Shown here: positions 11,746-22,668 of the stretch, one piece after another
Position numbering within the stretch: the stretch's first letter is position 1
Layout of the letters: each line of letters opens with the position of its first letter
Assembly (NCBI RefSeq): GCF_963169125.1
Contig: NC_084795.1
Location: 132,349,701 to 132,413,700 of the forward strand
Origin: Humulus lupulus
Lineage: Eukaryota; Streptophyta; Magnoliopsida; Rosales; Cannabaceae
Length of the DNA: 64,000 bases
Direction of reading: 5' to 3'
Made by a program: the position numbers and the translations under genes
The notes under the pieces: model-generated
Seen by the model: only the letters and a program-made list of their open reading frames with translations
Told to the model about the DNA's origin: nothing
Database searches by the model: none

Positions 11746-13109
11746 CGTTAGGGCCATGCCCAGTGAAGACTCCAGCATGCCCACCGGGCTCCTGGTTTCG
11801 ATGGCCCTGAGCTCCTTCTCGTTGAACTTGTAGATGTGGCTGACGACGTAGTTCGCCGACTCACACACCGTCCCCCGGAAGGCCTTTGGAATCTTCTCCA
11901 GGTCCTGTGGATCAACCGGGATGCGCACCTCGGAGGTTGAAATTGCCGAAGTCCAGAGCTCCCCCCCCCCTGTGTCCCGAACGAAGGCCGGAGCTCGCGG
12001 AGGGGGTGGGGGAATGCTGCTCCCCCTGCAGCAGGAGGAACAGTTCCCACGACCTGAGCGGCGGGGGGCTGCTCTTTCTCCTTTGCAGGAGACTTGGTCG
12101 GGGTCCCGACAGTTTTCTTTAAATTCCGGGGCTTCTTCAGTTTTGGGCCCAGAGGCCCCGGCTGAGGGATTCCCCCTGGCGAACGCAGCTCGCAGACTCC
12201 CTCCGGGCTGAGACATCTCTTCTGTCAAAACACAGATATGGTTAGTACACAAGTTAGCAGCCATTCAAAAACGAAAACAAAGGGGGAAAAAGATAAATTC
12301 AAGTATATATATATATACTAAAACGGATCCTACCCCCCGAGCTAGAAGAAGAACCTATGGTTACGACCATCGGCCCTGGAGCTCCTGCGGGAGAATCTAA
12401 GTCAATTATTTCCCAAGTTGGCGCAAGTTCTGGATCCGACACTGGTTCCGGGCTAGATTCTTCTACATATTGCCTAAGTCTCGGAGCTACGGCAACCCTC
12501 CGAAGTGATGGCCATGACCGAAGGTTGGTCCCATACTCCTCGAATAGGATCGACCTAAAAGCTAGGGTGTTATCTACGACTACGGTACCCCTAGGGCAGC
12601 TATCTTGGTAATCCAGCACGAGCTGGTCGACACAGTGAAGCAAGGTTGTATCCAGGTCTGGATCACTTCGGTGACGTTGGACGAGCTGTCTGGGATTGAA
12701 CCTAGCTAGCCGGGGGTCGGCAGTGGCCCTATCTAAATTCCTAAACATATAAGGGTTACCTTGGCCAGAAGGACCCGCGGCTGCTCCGGACCGGATCCTC
12801 TCCTCGTCCGTTCTCTGGGCGGCCTCCAACGCCCGCTTCCTGTTCCTCACGAGGGGAACCTCGTCCTCCTCGTCCTCCTCATCTTCGTCCCCCGCGACCC
12901 CCTCCACGATGATAGGCCTAGTATCGCGAGCTGGGGGAAGCGCTTGGGTCCTCCTCAAGTTCAGAGTCTGGCCTAGGGAGATCAGCTTACAGGCCACCAT
13001 CGTCTCGTCTGTCACGAGCTGACGATATTCTTTTTCACTGGGGGCAAGCCCGCCAGTGTCTCGTATTGGGCCCCGATGGTCACAGATTTCTCTGTCCTCA
13101 CGAAGATAG
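11746..13109 (-). pseudogene. Element A antisense gene, exons 2 and 3 (acidic, Pro-rich)
   Basis: Inferred exon 2 is 13109-12334 and exon 3 is 12221-11746. Exon 2 follows acceptor TTCTGCAG and starts IFVRTEKSVTI, matching FTRTENSVTL in element C; it contains an acidic run (DEDEEDEEDEVPLVRNRKR) and ends at donor GG/GTAGGA, the same donor as in C. One base is missing relative to C near 13040, so exon 2 is frameshifted. Exon 3 follows acceptor TTTGACAG, begins MSQPGGSLR, holds a Pro stretch and ends at donor CG/GTAAGC after MLESSLGMAL. No known domain is visible. The matching donor and acceptor positions in two diverged copies are the main evidence that these are real exons. Confidence 0.6.
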
Positions 13110-13193
13110 CTGCAGAATTATCCTAAGTCAGAAGGGGATAAAAGGGGAGCTAGACGATACTTAATTTACGAGCTAAGGTTGAAAAGCACTTAC

Positions 13194-13866
13194 GAGGACG
13201 ATTGAAGTAGTGGAGCTCGCAGTTTCGGAACCCCGTCGACATAAATAATTGATCTTTGAAGTCATTGGGGTGGCTGGGCAGCTCGATGACCACAGCCATG
13301 TTGGGGAACCGGGTTAAGTAATAAAACCCGTCGCCTCGCCCCCGCTGCTCCGGGCTGGCCTTGAGGCAGAAAAAGTACAAAATATCTGTAGGAGTGGGGA
13401 CCTCCCACTCCTGTTTCAAGAATAAATATCTTAACCCCGCCAACAGCCGATAAGAGTTGGGGGGGAGCTGGAATGGGGCCAACCTCACGTAATTGAGGAA
13501 ATCAGCGAAGTACTGATCCAACGGGAGGAAGGTCCTCCCCTTAAAATGCTCGTTGCTCCAGGCCGAGAATGCCTCGTCAAGCGGCGCGCAGCTCCGCTCG
13601 CCCTCTACGGGAGGTCGGGCAATCACGGATTCTCTCCTCAGCTCGATCTTGTGGGAGAGGAAGATCTTGTTTACCTTCGCCTGGTCGGTAATCTTTGAGA
13701 TGATCCTCTCCGCCTCAAAGAACGCGTCAGGGGACACCTCGAGCTCCTGTTCCACCGCTGGCCCGAAGTTGGGGATCGGGGATTCGGCCATCACCTCCTT
13801 TCCTTTGTCTTGACGGGAGGACAAGCTTCCTACAGGCTTCTTGGGAGCATTCTTCTTAGGTCCCAT
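13194..13866 (-). pseudogene. Element A antisense gene, exon 1 (Transposase_28-like)
   Basis: The ATG at 13866 (MGPKKNAPKKPVGS) is preferred over an upstream in-frame ATG at 14031 because the splice acceptor TTCATTAG lies at 13875-13882 and element C starts at the same place. The protein has a basic N-terminus, then FLPLDQYFADFLNYVRLAPF, NSYRLLAGLRYLFLKQEWEV and ILYFFCLKASPEQRG, which resembles the plant family called 'putative gypsy type transposon' (Transposase_28) found in extra ORFs of Ty3/gypsy elements. It ends YFNRPR at donor CTC/GTAAGT. The biochemical role of this family is not established. Exon 1 itself is intact here; the downstream exons are not. Confidence 0.75.
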
Positions 13867-14640
13867 CTGGTTGCCTAATGAACAAAAAGAATAAATTTTA
13901 GAAAAAGGCGACCTAAGGTGGAAGAGAATCTGAATGTGTTTCTTTGACACGAGCTGAGGTAAGCCCAGCCCGTGGAGAGTGAGACCACGCGGTTCTAAGA
14001 ACACGCGCCTGTGTTCCCCACAAATCCCCAATTACTCGGAATTCATGTGTCAGGAGGGTCAAGATAGAATTTTCCTTGGAAGGAAAGTTTCAGTAGGCGA
14101 GAAAGGCAAAACTGACTGTGAAGCGTGTCCCCTAAGCTACCTGGTTTTGCACCCAAAAATACTGAATACTCTAAACCAGCATACCAAAAATCCTACCCAG
14201 AAATTTTCCCCAGAAAATGCATCCTGTAATCCATGCTCCTAAACAGTGTTCTACTGCAAAGATACCCTAACCTAAAAGGCTTTCACCCTTCATTCCCACA
14301 AAACCCAACAAACCCTTGCATGCGGCTACAGTAAATATTTACCTAAGCTACAGTAAAAAATAATTTTGAAACATGCACAGTCAGGAGACTTACAGAGTGT
14401 TTGGCTGGGAAGTGGATGACGGTATCGCCTGGGTTGGGGCTTCGTTGAAGTAGTTGGTTCCAAAGCTTCGAAGGGGTCTTTGCGCCTGAACTTCTTGAGC
14501 GTTTGGAACGGCGGTCTGGAAGAAGAGGGTTTTTTCTTTTGAAGATGAAGAGAGAAGAAGAGGAAAATTTCTGGAAAATTTCAAATGAACGGATGGCCCA
14601 TGCGTAAGGTGGCCACCCTTTTTTATATGTGTGAAGGGTC
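13867..14640 (-). promoter_or_regulatory. Promoter, 5' UTR exon and 5' UTR intron of element A antisense gene
   Basis: On the minus strand a TATA box (CATATAAAAAAGGG) lies at about 14621-14628, followed by the context GGGTGGCCACC also seen as GGATGGCCAAA behind the TATA box of element C. A donor CTCTGTAAGTCTCC begins the intron at 14393 and an acceptor TTCATTAG ends it at 13875, eight bases before the ATG. Element C has the same order and spacing (TATA 62446-62453, donor 62265, acceptor 61689). Splicing is inferred from consensus and conservation only. Confidence 0.6.
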
Positions 14641-14875
14641 ACGTGAAGAGGGTCGTTGGATGGCCCTGATGTGGGATCCAAGGCCCTCCACTCGAAAGGC
14701 GAAACGACGGCTGGGTATAGGCTAGGCCATTAAATGCGGTTCTCGGAAGACGTACCGTCACCAACCACGATGTTCCACGTGTTCGGCACCTGCAAAGATT
14801 GTGGGATACGAAGAGTTCTTGGGGAAGCCTAAAAGCCCTAGCTGTGGCCCTATGCGACGTCGTGCACCAAGAGCA

Positions 14876-14892
14876 GGGGCTTAGGGGGCAGA
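14876..14892 (+). other. Polypurine tract of element A
   Basis: GGGGCTTAGGGGGCAGA lies directly before the LTR start TGTACGCCCTGATT. Element C has GGAGCTTGGGGGGCAAA at the same place. Confidence 0.8.
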
Positions 14893-15647
14893 TGTACGCC
14901 CTGATTTTCCCACGGGCTGATTAGCAAGCTAAGATACGGACTAATCAGGACTACCACGTGAACATCCCCAAGACCAGAGCTTCCATCGTAAGGTCCTACC
15001 AACTTAGCGCGAGGTAACCTAAGGGTTCGCCAAGGTTGCTTAAGGACTGAGCCTGGGCTCTGAAGACCACAGGTCGAGGGAAGCATCCAGCTCGTTGTGC
15101 GAGCTGGAGTTGAAGGCTGTGACCTTTTATAAAGTCAATCATGCAAGGTAAACATGCATATATCAGACATCACATGTCTGATATACCCCTGACTTCTCGG
15201 ACACGCAGCAGGAACGTGCGTATTCAGACACCCACAACTGGTTTGGGCCGTGCGGCCCATTATCCCCTTACCTACTGATTTGACCACACTTATGTGTCAG
15301 GTTTAGGAATTAATCATGAATGTCACAGAGTTGACATGATAGGTAAGAAGGTCACGGGATGACCTTCTTACCAACTCCCAGGTGCCTTCTCTTATAAATA
15401 TGGAGACCCTGGGAGTTATAAGGGGTTGGATTCTATATTGTAAGAAATACCATGTAATCAAATACCCAGTATATAGCAATAATACTGACTAGTGGAGTAG
15501 AAGGATTTTAACCTTTGAACCACTCAAAAAATGTATTATGAGTCACCATTTCATTTCGAAGGTCATTGATCTATTTCGGTTCAACCTAAGCACTAATCCC
15601 TTTCTCTTCTTTTATTAATTACCTGTTGGTGAAGAACTGCGCCAACA
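14893..15647 (+). mobile_element. 3' LTR of Tat element A
   Basis: It starts TGTACGCCCTGATTTTCC after the polypurine tract and ends GCGCCAACA, parallel to the TGTTGTACCC...GCGTCAACA ends of element C. Length is 755 bp. A TATA box (CTTATAAATATGG) lies at 15392-15402 and would mark the start of R. The partner 5' LTR is upstream of the window, so neither age nor target-site duplication can be judged; the candidate right-hand duplication is ATATG (15648-15652). A perfect inverted repeat lies at 15160-15184. Confidence 0.88.
15160..15184. repeat. 11-bp palindrome in element A LTR
   Basis: ATATCAGACAT and ATGTCTGATAT are perfect inverted arms separated by CAC. It lies in the region that would be U3, upstream of the TATA box, and could be a protein-binding site or a hairpin. 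Confidence 0.8.
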
Positions 15648-15650
15648 ATA

Positions 15651-17958
15651 TGTAACACAAGATCAATGGTGATTGTTGTTCATGACTTGTGAATAAGTTC
15701 TAAGGTGAATGATGAATTATTGTATACTCATGATGTGATTAAAATGGATAAAGAGGTTAGAAGCATGCTAGGGTTTGTGTTGAAATATTGTGCATAATTG
15801 AGCATGAATTTTGTGAATCTAATGAAAGGAATAAATTTTATGATTTAATGTGCTTGCTGATTTTTGTACAAAACTGATGTTGTTCATGATGAGATTAATG
15901 TTTTGAGTGCTCAAATAAAGTTTGCAAATGTTTTGATGTTTTAAGAAATTTAATGTGAAAGTTAATTATGCTTTGAAATGATATTGTGTGTGAATAATTA
16001 CCTACAGAATTTTTATTGAATTTTTAGAAAAATATGAGGTTTTTATATTGAATATGGTGATTTTTAAAGATAAAATGGTTGCTGGAATTTTTGTAAGAAA
16101 ATGAAGTGTGTTTCACTAAAATAAATTTTGATGAGTTTTTGGAACAAATTATTATCCTAAGTTATGGTAATATTGAAAAATGGTATTTTAAATGGTATGA
16201 ATGCATATTTTGATAAGTTATGATTTTCCTTTATTTTGATTGAGAAAAAAATATTTAGATTCTATTTATTGTGATTTTTAAAGAATTTAAATAGGGGCTG
16301 AAAGTTTGGTTTAAAAGGTTTAAAAAATTATTATTTAATTGTCACATATGGAATTATGTTACTTAAAACTAAGTCTTAAATAATTTAAATAAAAATATAT
16401 TTTTCCCACACTTAAAAATATATTTTCTCACACCATTTATGTAACACAATTAATCAATGTTAAAATTTGTTTTTCTAAAGAAACATATTAAAAATAGGTA
16501 TTTTAATTAATTCCAAGCTTTTTGTTAATTCTTTGTAATTTGAGATTAATAAATGAAATTGTCACATATTTTATTTTTAAGCTAAATCAAATTATTTTAT
16601 AAAGTAAAATGATGTTTTGAGAAATTTAATCAACCTAGCAGTTTTAAGAAAAATAAAGCATGTTATATGTCTATTCATTTTAAAACAATAAAAGTAAGAA
16701 ATGTAGAATTTTCGTTTTTAAAACGTCGCAATTACGTAATGTTCCCACGTATGCATGTTACATGCAAATCCACTTTTACGTCCAAAATTATGTTTATTAT
16801 TCAGCTATGTGGTTTTTATAAAAAGATCATGCATGTAAAATAGGTCAAATGAGCATTATTCTTATATGGCTTTATGTGTAGTTAAGAATAATTGCATGTT
16901 ATGTGTAACTGTTATTATGTGTGCATGGCCCATGCACACATGAGTTGTATGGAGGGAAAAATAGTAATTTTATGAACCTAAGAAATGTTGTTTTGATTAT
17001 GATATAGGCTCGTTGAAAGATTGTGAAAATTTCTTAGCTTGGACCTGAGTAAGGAAGTTAGATAGATTCTATGATTTTATGCTATGAATTGTAAGACTGT
17101 TGTATGAATGAATTGTTATGAATTATGAATGCCATAATGTGATGATATGTTGAATATGATATGTTTATGGATGTTAGATACATCCACGAGTTACTATAGA
17201 TAAAGACGTAACTCCTAGGGCGGACGCGCCGAGGTTATTCAAGGACCAGAGACTCTTGTTTACCTCATAGGGTGACATGGACAACTAGCGAGCCATGCTC
17301 ATCATGTATGCTGTATGAATATGATAGGGTGACATGGACAACTAGCGAGCCATGCTCATCATGTATGATGTATGAATATGATTAGGGTGACATGGACAAC
17401 TAGCGAGCCGTGCTCATCATGTATGCTGTATGAATGTGATATGATGATATGTTACGATTACGTTATGATATGCTATGATGATATGTTATGAAAATGTTAT
17501 GATATGCCATGATGTTTTAGATGAACGTAAGTGTTTGTATTTGTTGTATCTTTACTTATTGTTGTACTTCCTTACTGGGCTTTTAGCTCACCCCCCTTAC
17601 TTCCCTTCCAGGTAGCAAATAGGATTTCTCTGTGGCACGCGTGGTGACGTGAGGAGTTCTTTCGTCGTAGGGTGTATGGCGTGGGGTATCCTATGGACGG
17701 AATAAACGATCACTTTAGGACGCCATTTTAAATATGTTATGTTTTAAGAGACTTTCTAAATTATCAGTGGGACTTAATTATTTAATATTGTTTCTTTTGA
17801 ACTTTGCATAAAAACTCATATTTTCTTTTTAAACTAATGGGCCCAACTTGCATTGTTTTAAGCAAGTCCCCACTGAGACCTTTATAAAAAGTGGTTTTCT
17901 TTATGGACCAACGATATGTGAATGTTTTAATAAGTACTAGTTTAGGGCGTTCTTTACA
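15651..17958 (+). mobile_element. 5' LTR of Tekay/Del-like chromovirus T
   Basis: The right end GGGCGTTCTTTACA at 17958 is followed two bases later by a methionine-type primer binding site, so it is a 5' LTR end. The left end is placed at TGTAACACAAG (15651) because it gives TGTAA/TTACA inverted termini and abuts the end of element A; the truncated 3' LTR (20149-20786) does not reach far enough to confirm it. About 2.3 kb fits Tekay LTRs. Positions 17520-17958 match 20339-20786 almost base for base. A 60-bp tandem repeat lies at 17269-17440. Confidence 0.72.
17269..17440. repeat. Three tandem copies of a ~60-bp unit in T LTR
   Basis: The unit starts AGGGTGACATGGACAACTAG and ends CATCATGTATG...GTATGAATATGAT. 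Three copies differ by only a few bases. Confidence 0.92.
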
Positions 17959-17960
17959 AA

Positions 17961-17972
17961 TGGTATCAGAGA
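17961..17972 (+). other. Primer binding site of element T
   Basis: TGGTATCAGAGA lies two bases after the LTR end. TGGTATCAGAGC is the usual plant initiator-methionine tRNA primer site, so one terminal base differs. Confidence 0.85.
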
Positions 17973-18117
17973 CGGTCGTCCATGTTTCCAAGGATCCCCC
18001 ATACATGCTAAAAACGGGAAAATCTCACCTCACCGCGTCGTAAGTACTTGCTCTAAATGTTATCTATATTTTTCCTACTTTTAAATTTTGTAGATTTGTA
18101 ATTGTTGTGTAGAATGT

Positions 18118-19480
18118 ATGCCTCTAGAAATTAGGACTTCTAGAAGGAAACTTCTCCATGTGATCAGTGGGATCTCAAGGGTTCATATAGATGATGTAAA
18201 CGACGGAGATGAGTCGATATCAACTTCCCAAAAGATGTTTGTTGTAAATGAACGTATTTAATGGATGAGATGCATCATAGGAAATCGTAAGTATGACACT
18301 ATCATGTTTAAAGTAAAGTGAAGAATGGATTACGTCAATTATAATATAACTAGACTCTATCAAGATCAAAGGACACATATGCTTTGCGACATGATTGTTA
18401 ATAAAGACATAGGTTAGGGAGCTTACTCCACGACATTATCTTGCGAGGTGATGCTGTTAACTAGATAGATACGTGCAGTAGTAGAGGAGCACATAAGGTG
18501 GACACGCCACAACATTTGGTAGCAAACATCATCAAAAACCTCGATGGAGTAAATGGAGACTAAGGAGGCGGAGAGGCGAGCAAATCCACGATAACATAGT
18601 TCAACATAGAGGACAATGTCAAGGTACAAATTAACGAAACAATGAGGATAAGTAATGAGTTGCGACATGACAAAAATAATACAAAGGCTACTAGCACAGA
18701 CTAAGAATTTCCAGGGACAACAAGATAGTTAGCAATCCTAAAGATGGATTTGGTGGGACATGGTTAAGTAGACACAAACTTTAGACACCATGGCCTAGGC
18801 TGACTTTGTACAAGTTTTCAGCAAAAAGTACTTCAAAGCTATAATACTAGTAACTAGAGCTAATGAGTTTTGACACTTACACAAGGTAGTCCTCCAGTCA
18901 CAAAGTATGCCTAGAAGTTTGATAAATTGGCAAGGTTTACATCTGAAATAGTCTCAACAAAGGCCGTGAGAGTTCAAGGATTCTTAAGGGGACTGAAGCC
19001 TATGATTGTTAGGGACATCAAAATGACTTGTACAGAGCTAGTTAGCCATGCTGAGATTCTGGACAAAGCTTTAGACACTGAGTATATGAAGAGTTCTATA
19101 CGAAAGTACGATGCTGCAAGGAAAGAGGCCAATAAGAGTAAGATCCTTCAGGAGAGTAACAAGAGGAGGCCTAATAGGGACAAAGTAGTGGCACTGACAA
19201 AAGGCCCAAGGTCACATCTCCCAATGGAAATCACAACAACCACAACAGTCACAATAATGATAAAATCGTGGGAATCATCGAAGCAATTAAGTTGAGCACC
19301 CTAGCTATCCTAAATGCTTGAGACGTCATATGGGAAAATGTCAAGACGACACCACAAATGTAAAAGTGCAGTCAGGCAAGACATCTGAGAAAAGATTGTC
19401 CACAATAGAAAGCAGGACAGGATAGTAACATCAACCTAGTGCCAGCAAGTTTTTGCTTTAACCTAGAATGAAGCAGCCAA
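18118..19480 (+). pseudogene. Element T gag, decayed
   Basis: A plausible gag start ATG lies at 18118 (MPLEIRTSRRK), but its frame closes after about 45 codons. A better preserved part at 18927-19295 reads FLRGLKPMIVRDI...VSHAEILDKALDTEY, typical of the C-terminal part of chromovirus gag. A zinc-knuckle remnant (YPKCLRRHMGKCQ) is readable near 19310-19350 after a stop. The stretch 18150-18900 matches nothing clearly and contains many stops. Confidence 0.65.
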
Positions 19481-19486
19481 CAGCAA

Positions 19487-20148
19487 CACCGTGGTTACAG
19501 GTCAGCTCCCTATATCTGGTACAATGTGTAGAGTCTTAATTGATTCTGGAGCAACTCATTCCTATGTTTCCATGAATATGATTGATAGACTGAATATGCC
19601 TTATAAGATGTTTGAACATAACTTTAGTACATTGTTTCCATCGGGAGATATGATGTTGTCAAATAAGTGGTTACCGTCAACACTTGTAACGGTAGAAGGT
19701 AGAGAGTGCCCAGCAGATGTCATAGAACTGAGTATACCGGATTATAATGTTATACTCAGCATGGATTGGTTATCCAAGCATGGGGCTACGATAGACTGTC
19801 GAAAGAAGACCGTTGAATTCAGGCCAAAAGAAGGAGAGGTTTTCTACTTTAGAGGTGAAGTAACAGGCCTTCGAACACCCATAATATCTGCACTGGAAGC
19901 ACGGAATATGATGCAACATGGATGTTCGGCGTTCCTTGCCAGTGTAGTGGATAAGTCCAAGGAGTCAGAACTAAAGCCAGACAATGTTCACATTGTTTGT
20001 GAGTTCCCAGAGTTGTTTCCCGAGGAATTACCAAGACTACCCCCAGACAGAGAGATCGAGTTTGTAATCGAGCTTGCACCTGAAACTGCACCGATATATA
20101 AAGCACCCTATCGAATGGCGCCAGTGGAGTTAAAGGAACTTAAGAACC
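19487..20148 (+). pseudogene. Element T protease and truncated RT
   Basis: The aspartic protease shows LIDSGATHSYVS at about 19536 (catalytic Asp intact) and VILSMDWLSKHGATIDC. It is followed by the linker EFPELFPEELPRLPPDREIEF and the RT entry segment APYRMAPVELKELKNQL. Immediately after that (about 20149) the sequence switches to LTR DNA (CTAGCGAGCCATGCTC). RT catalytic motifs, RNase H and integrase are absent, so this copy cannot replicate by itself. The motif set fits Tekay/Del chromoviruses rather than the Tat elements beside it. Confidence 0.85.
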
Positions 20149-20786
20149 AACTAGCGAGCCATGCTCATCATGTATGCTGTATGAATGTGATATGATGATA
20201 TGTTACGATTACGTTATGATATGCTATGATGATATGTTATGAAAATGTTATGATATGCCATATGTGATATGATGATATGTGACGATTACATTATGATATG
20301 CTATGATGATATGTTATGAAAATGTTATGATATGCCATGATGTTTTAGATGAACGTAAGTGTTTGTATTTTTTGTATCTTTACTTATTGTTGTACTTCCT
20401 TACTGGGCTTTTAGCTCACCCCCATTACTTCCCTTCCAGGTAGCAAATAGGATTTCTCTGTGGCACGCATGGTGACGTGAGGAGTTCTATCGTCGTAGGG
20501 TGTATGGCGTGGGATATCCTATGGACGGAATAAACGATCACTTTAGGATGCCATTTTAAATATGTTATGCTTTAAGAGACTTTCTAAATTATCAATGGGA
20601 CTTAATTATTTAATATTGTTTCTTTTGAACTTTGCATAAAAACTCATATTTTCTTTTTAAACTAATGGGCCCAACTTGCATTGTTCTAAGCAAGTCCCCA
20701 CTGAGACCTTTATAAAAAATGGTTTTCTTTATGGATTAACGATATGTGAATGTTTTAATAAGTACTAGTTTAGGGCGTTCTTTACA
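20149..20786 (+). mobile_element. Truncated 3' LTR of element T
   Basis: Matches 17394-17958 of the 5' LTR, apart from an extra copy of an ATATGATGATATG-rich segment (20255-20330). It ends GGGCGTTCTTTACA. It begins inside the LTR tandem repeat at CAACTAGCGAGCC, which abuts RT codons, so all of RT, integrase and the first three quarters of the LTR were lost in one deletion. Confidence 0.88.
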
Positions 20787-22668
20787 TCGGTACCCCGAGC
20801 CTCGGGATTGCCTTAAGTGCTTAGGGATAGACTAAGTAAAATATAAAACACGGTGAAACAAAAAAAACCAAACCGACCTTCCCTCCTCTTCTCTTTCTCT
20901 CTCAAAGGAAACCACAAGGAACCAAGAAGAACTTGGCTGGAATTCAGAGAATTGGAGCTGTGATTTAGGAGATTAGCTCAAGGATTAGCTAAGGATTCAA
21001 TCAAGAGTTAAGGTAAGCCATAAGCTTTATGCATGGTGGTTAAATTCTGTGATTATGGATGAGTTTTGAGGTGTTTATGGGTTTTGACAATGAAGGATTG
21101 AATTAAAGCTTGGAACTTGGGAGTTATCTCAGAGATTTCCTAGAGAATTGGTTCATCAGTGAAGGTAAGCTCGAATTTATGATCTAATGTCTGGATCTTA
21201 GTGTTTTCTTGACTGGTTTTGGAGTTCTTGAGTGTGTGAGTTTCAGAAATTAAAATGGTGTTTTGATGACTTTTTAGATTAGGTTTCTGCTGGCTTAAGC
21301 ATCTGAAATCATGCAAGAATGTTTGTGATAATTGGAGTATATTATTGGGATGGTTATGAGAGGTTTTGAGTAAGGTTTGAGAGTTAAAAATGGTGGTTTT
21401 TATAGGTTCGAAGGGGTCAGGCCGCGGCATAGTTCTTGGTGAACCGCGACCCTCTGAAGTTGGAGGGCGAGCCGCGGCATGGGGCATGTAGGGCCGCGAC
21501 CTGTGTCAGTTTCTGGGCAAGGTTGAGCCCCTGGTTGGGGCCATGCCGTGGCATAGGGAGCTTGAGTCGCGACCCTTAAGGAAATTTGTGTTTTTGGGAT
21601 TTTAAGCATGAGAATTTAACCTAGGGTGCTCGAGATCGATTCTACTACCGTGTTTGGTGGAATTCGATGTCCCGGAAACTAGAACCTTATCTGGAATCCC
21701 TTTTACAATCATTAATGGTATCCCTTATCTTGGTTGTGACTAGGTACTAAGCTAGGGCTCGAGAAGCGGATCATGCTCAAGAGGAATCCCTCGTAGCCAG
21801 TACACTTGGAAATTAAAGGTAAGAAAACTGCCCCCGGTTGTGAATTTATAATGGGACTAAGGGTTCCCTGTTTTGTATGCTTTATAAATGATGGTATTAT
21901 GACATGTAAATAATACACAAACGGCCTAAGAGTGTCGGAGTTTACATTAGCGCATAGGGCGCGGCTCAGCCACTGGTAGCTAAGGACAACTTATTATGCA
22001 CTAAGCTTGATTTAAGCGGACCAGAGTCAGTGGGTTATACAGAGGGTGCGACCTAAAGGTGTCGACCCTGATTATTATGTGACTTGACTAATATTATTGA
22101 TTGATGGATTGGTCGTGCTAAATAGCTAAGTGTTGGTTTGTTGATTCTCTGGTTATGTCTGTGGACTATGCGATTAATGTGGTATGCTAAGTATATGAAC
22201 ATGCTTTAAGGATTATTCAATTGTTATCATTGTTTGTACTATAACGTTATGTTTTCTTGCTGGGCCTTGGCTCACGGGTGCTATGTGGTGCAGGTAAAGG
22301 CAAGGCAAGGCTTGATCAGCCCTGAATCGGAGAGCTCTGAGAGAAGAATGTACAAGATCAGTTGCTCAGCCACCACGGTTGAGGAGGAGACAGGAACGAG
22401 AGGACCGTAAATGTCTGTTTTGCCCTTAGAGTGGCAGCGGTTGTTTGTACTTTGTCAATTTTGTAAACTGACTTTCAAACACTATTTCTTTTGGGATCCC
22501 TTGTGTAAAACATTTACTTATAAGAAATGTTTATTTTATGACCAAAACCTTTTAACCCTAGTTCATTGGTGATGTGGATTGACACGTTTATAACTAAATG
22601 AATTGATTAGCAAGTCTTGCACCTTTATAAACACAGAGTGAACGGTCTTGGCTATCCAGGGCATTACA
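20787..22668 (+). mobile_element. Chromovirus LTR fragment (T2), plus orientation
   Basis: Begins GGTACCCCGAGCCTCGGG, which corresponds to an internal position in the related minus-strand piece at 22893-22880, and ends GGGCATTACA. The block GTGCTATGTGGTGCAGGTAA near 22280 is also found in T1 (minus strand near 610-590: GTGCTACGTGGTGCAGGTAA), so T1 and T2 are related LTR families. The first roughly 500 bp of the LTR are missing. A GC-rich island of GCCGCGGCAT / GCCGCGACC words lies at 21418-21590. No coding frame is credible. Confidence 0.7.

Noticed and set aside
15651..15660. Target-site duplication for element T
   Set aside because: CAATA on the left does not match TCGGT on the right of the truncated 3' LTR; the right flank is rearranged.
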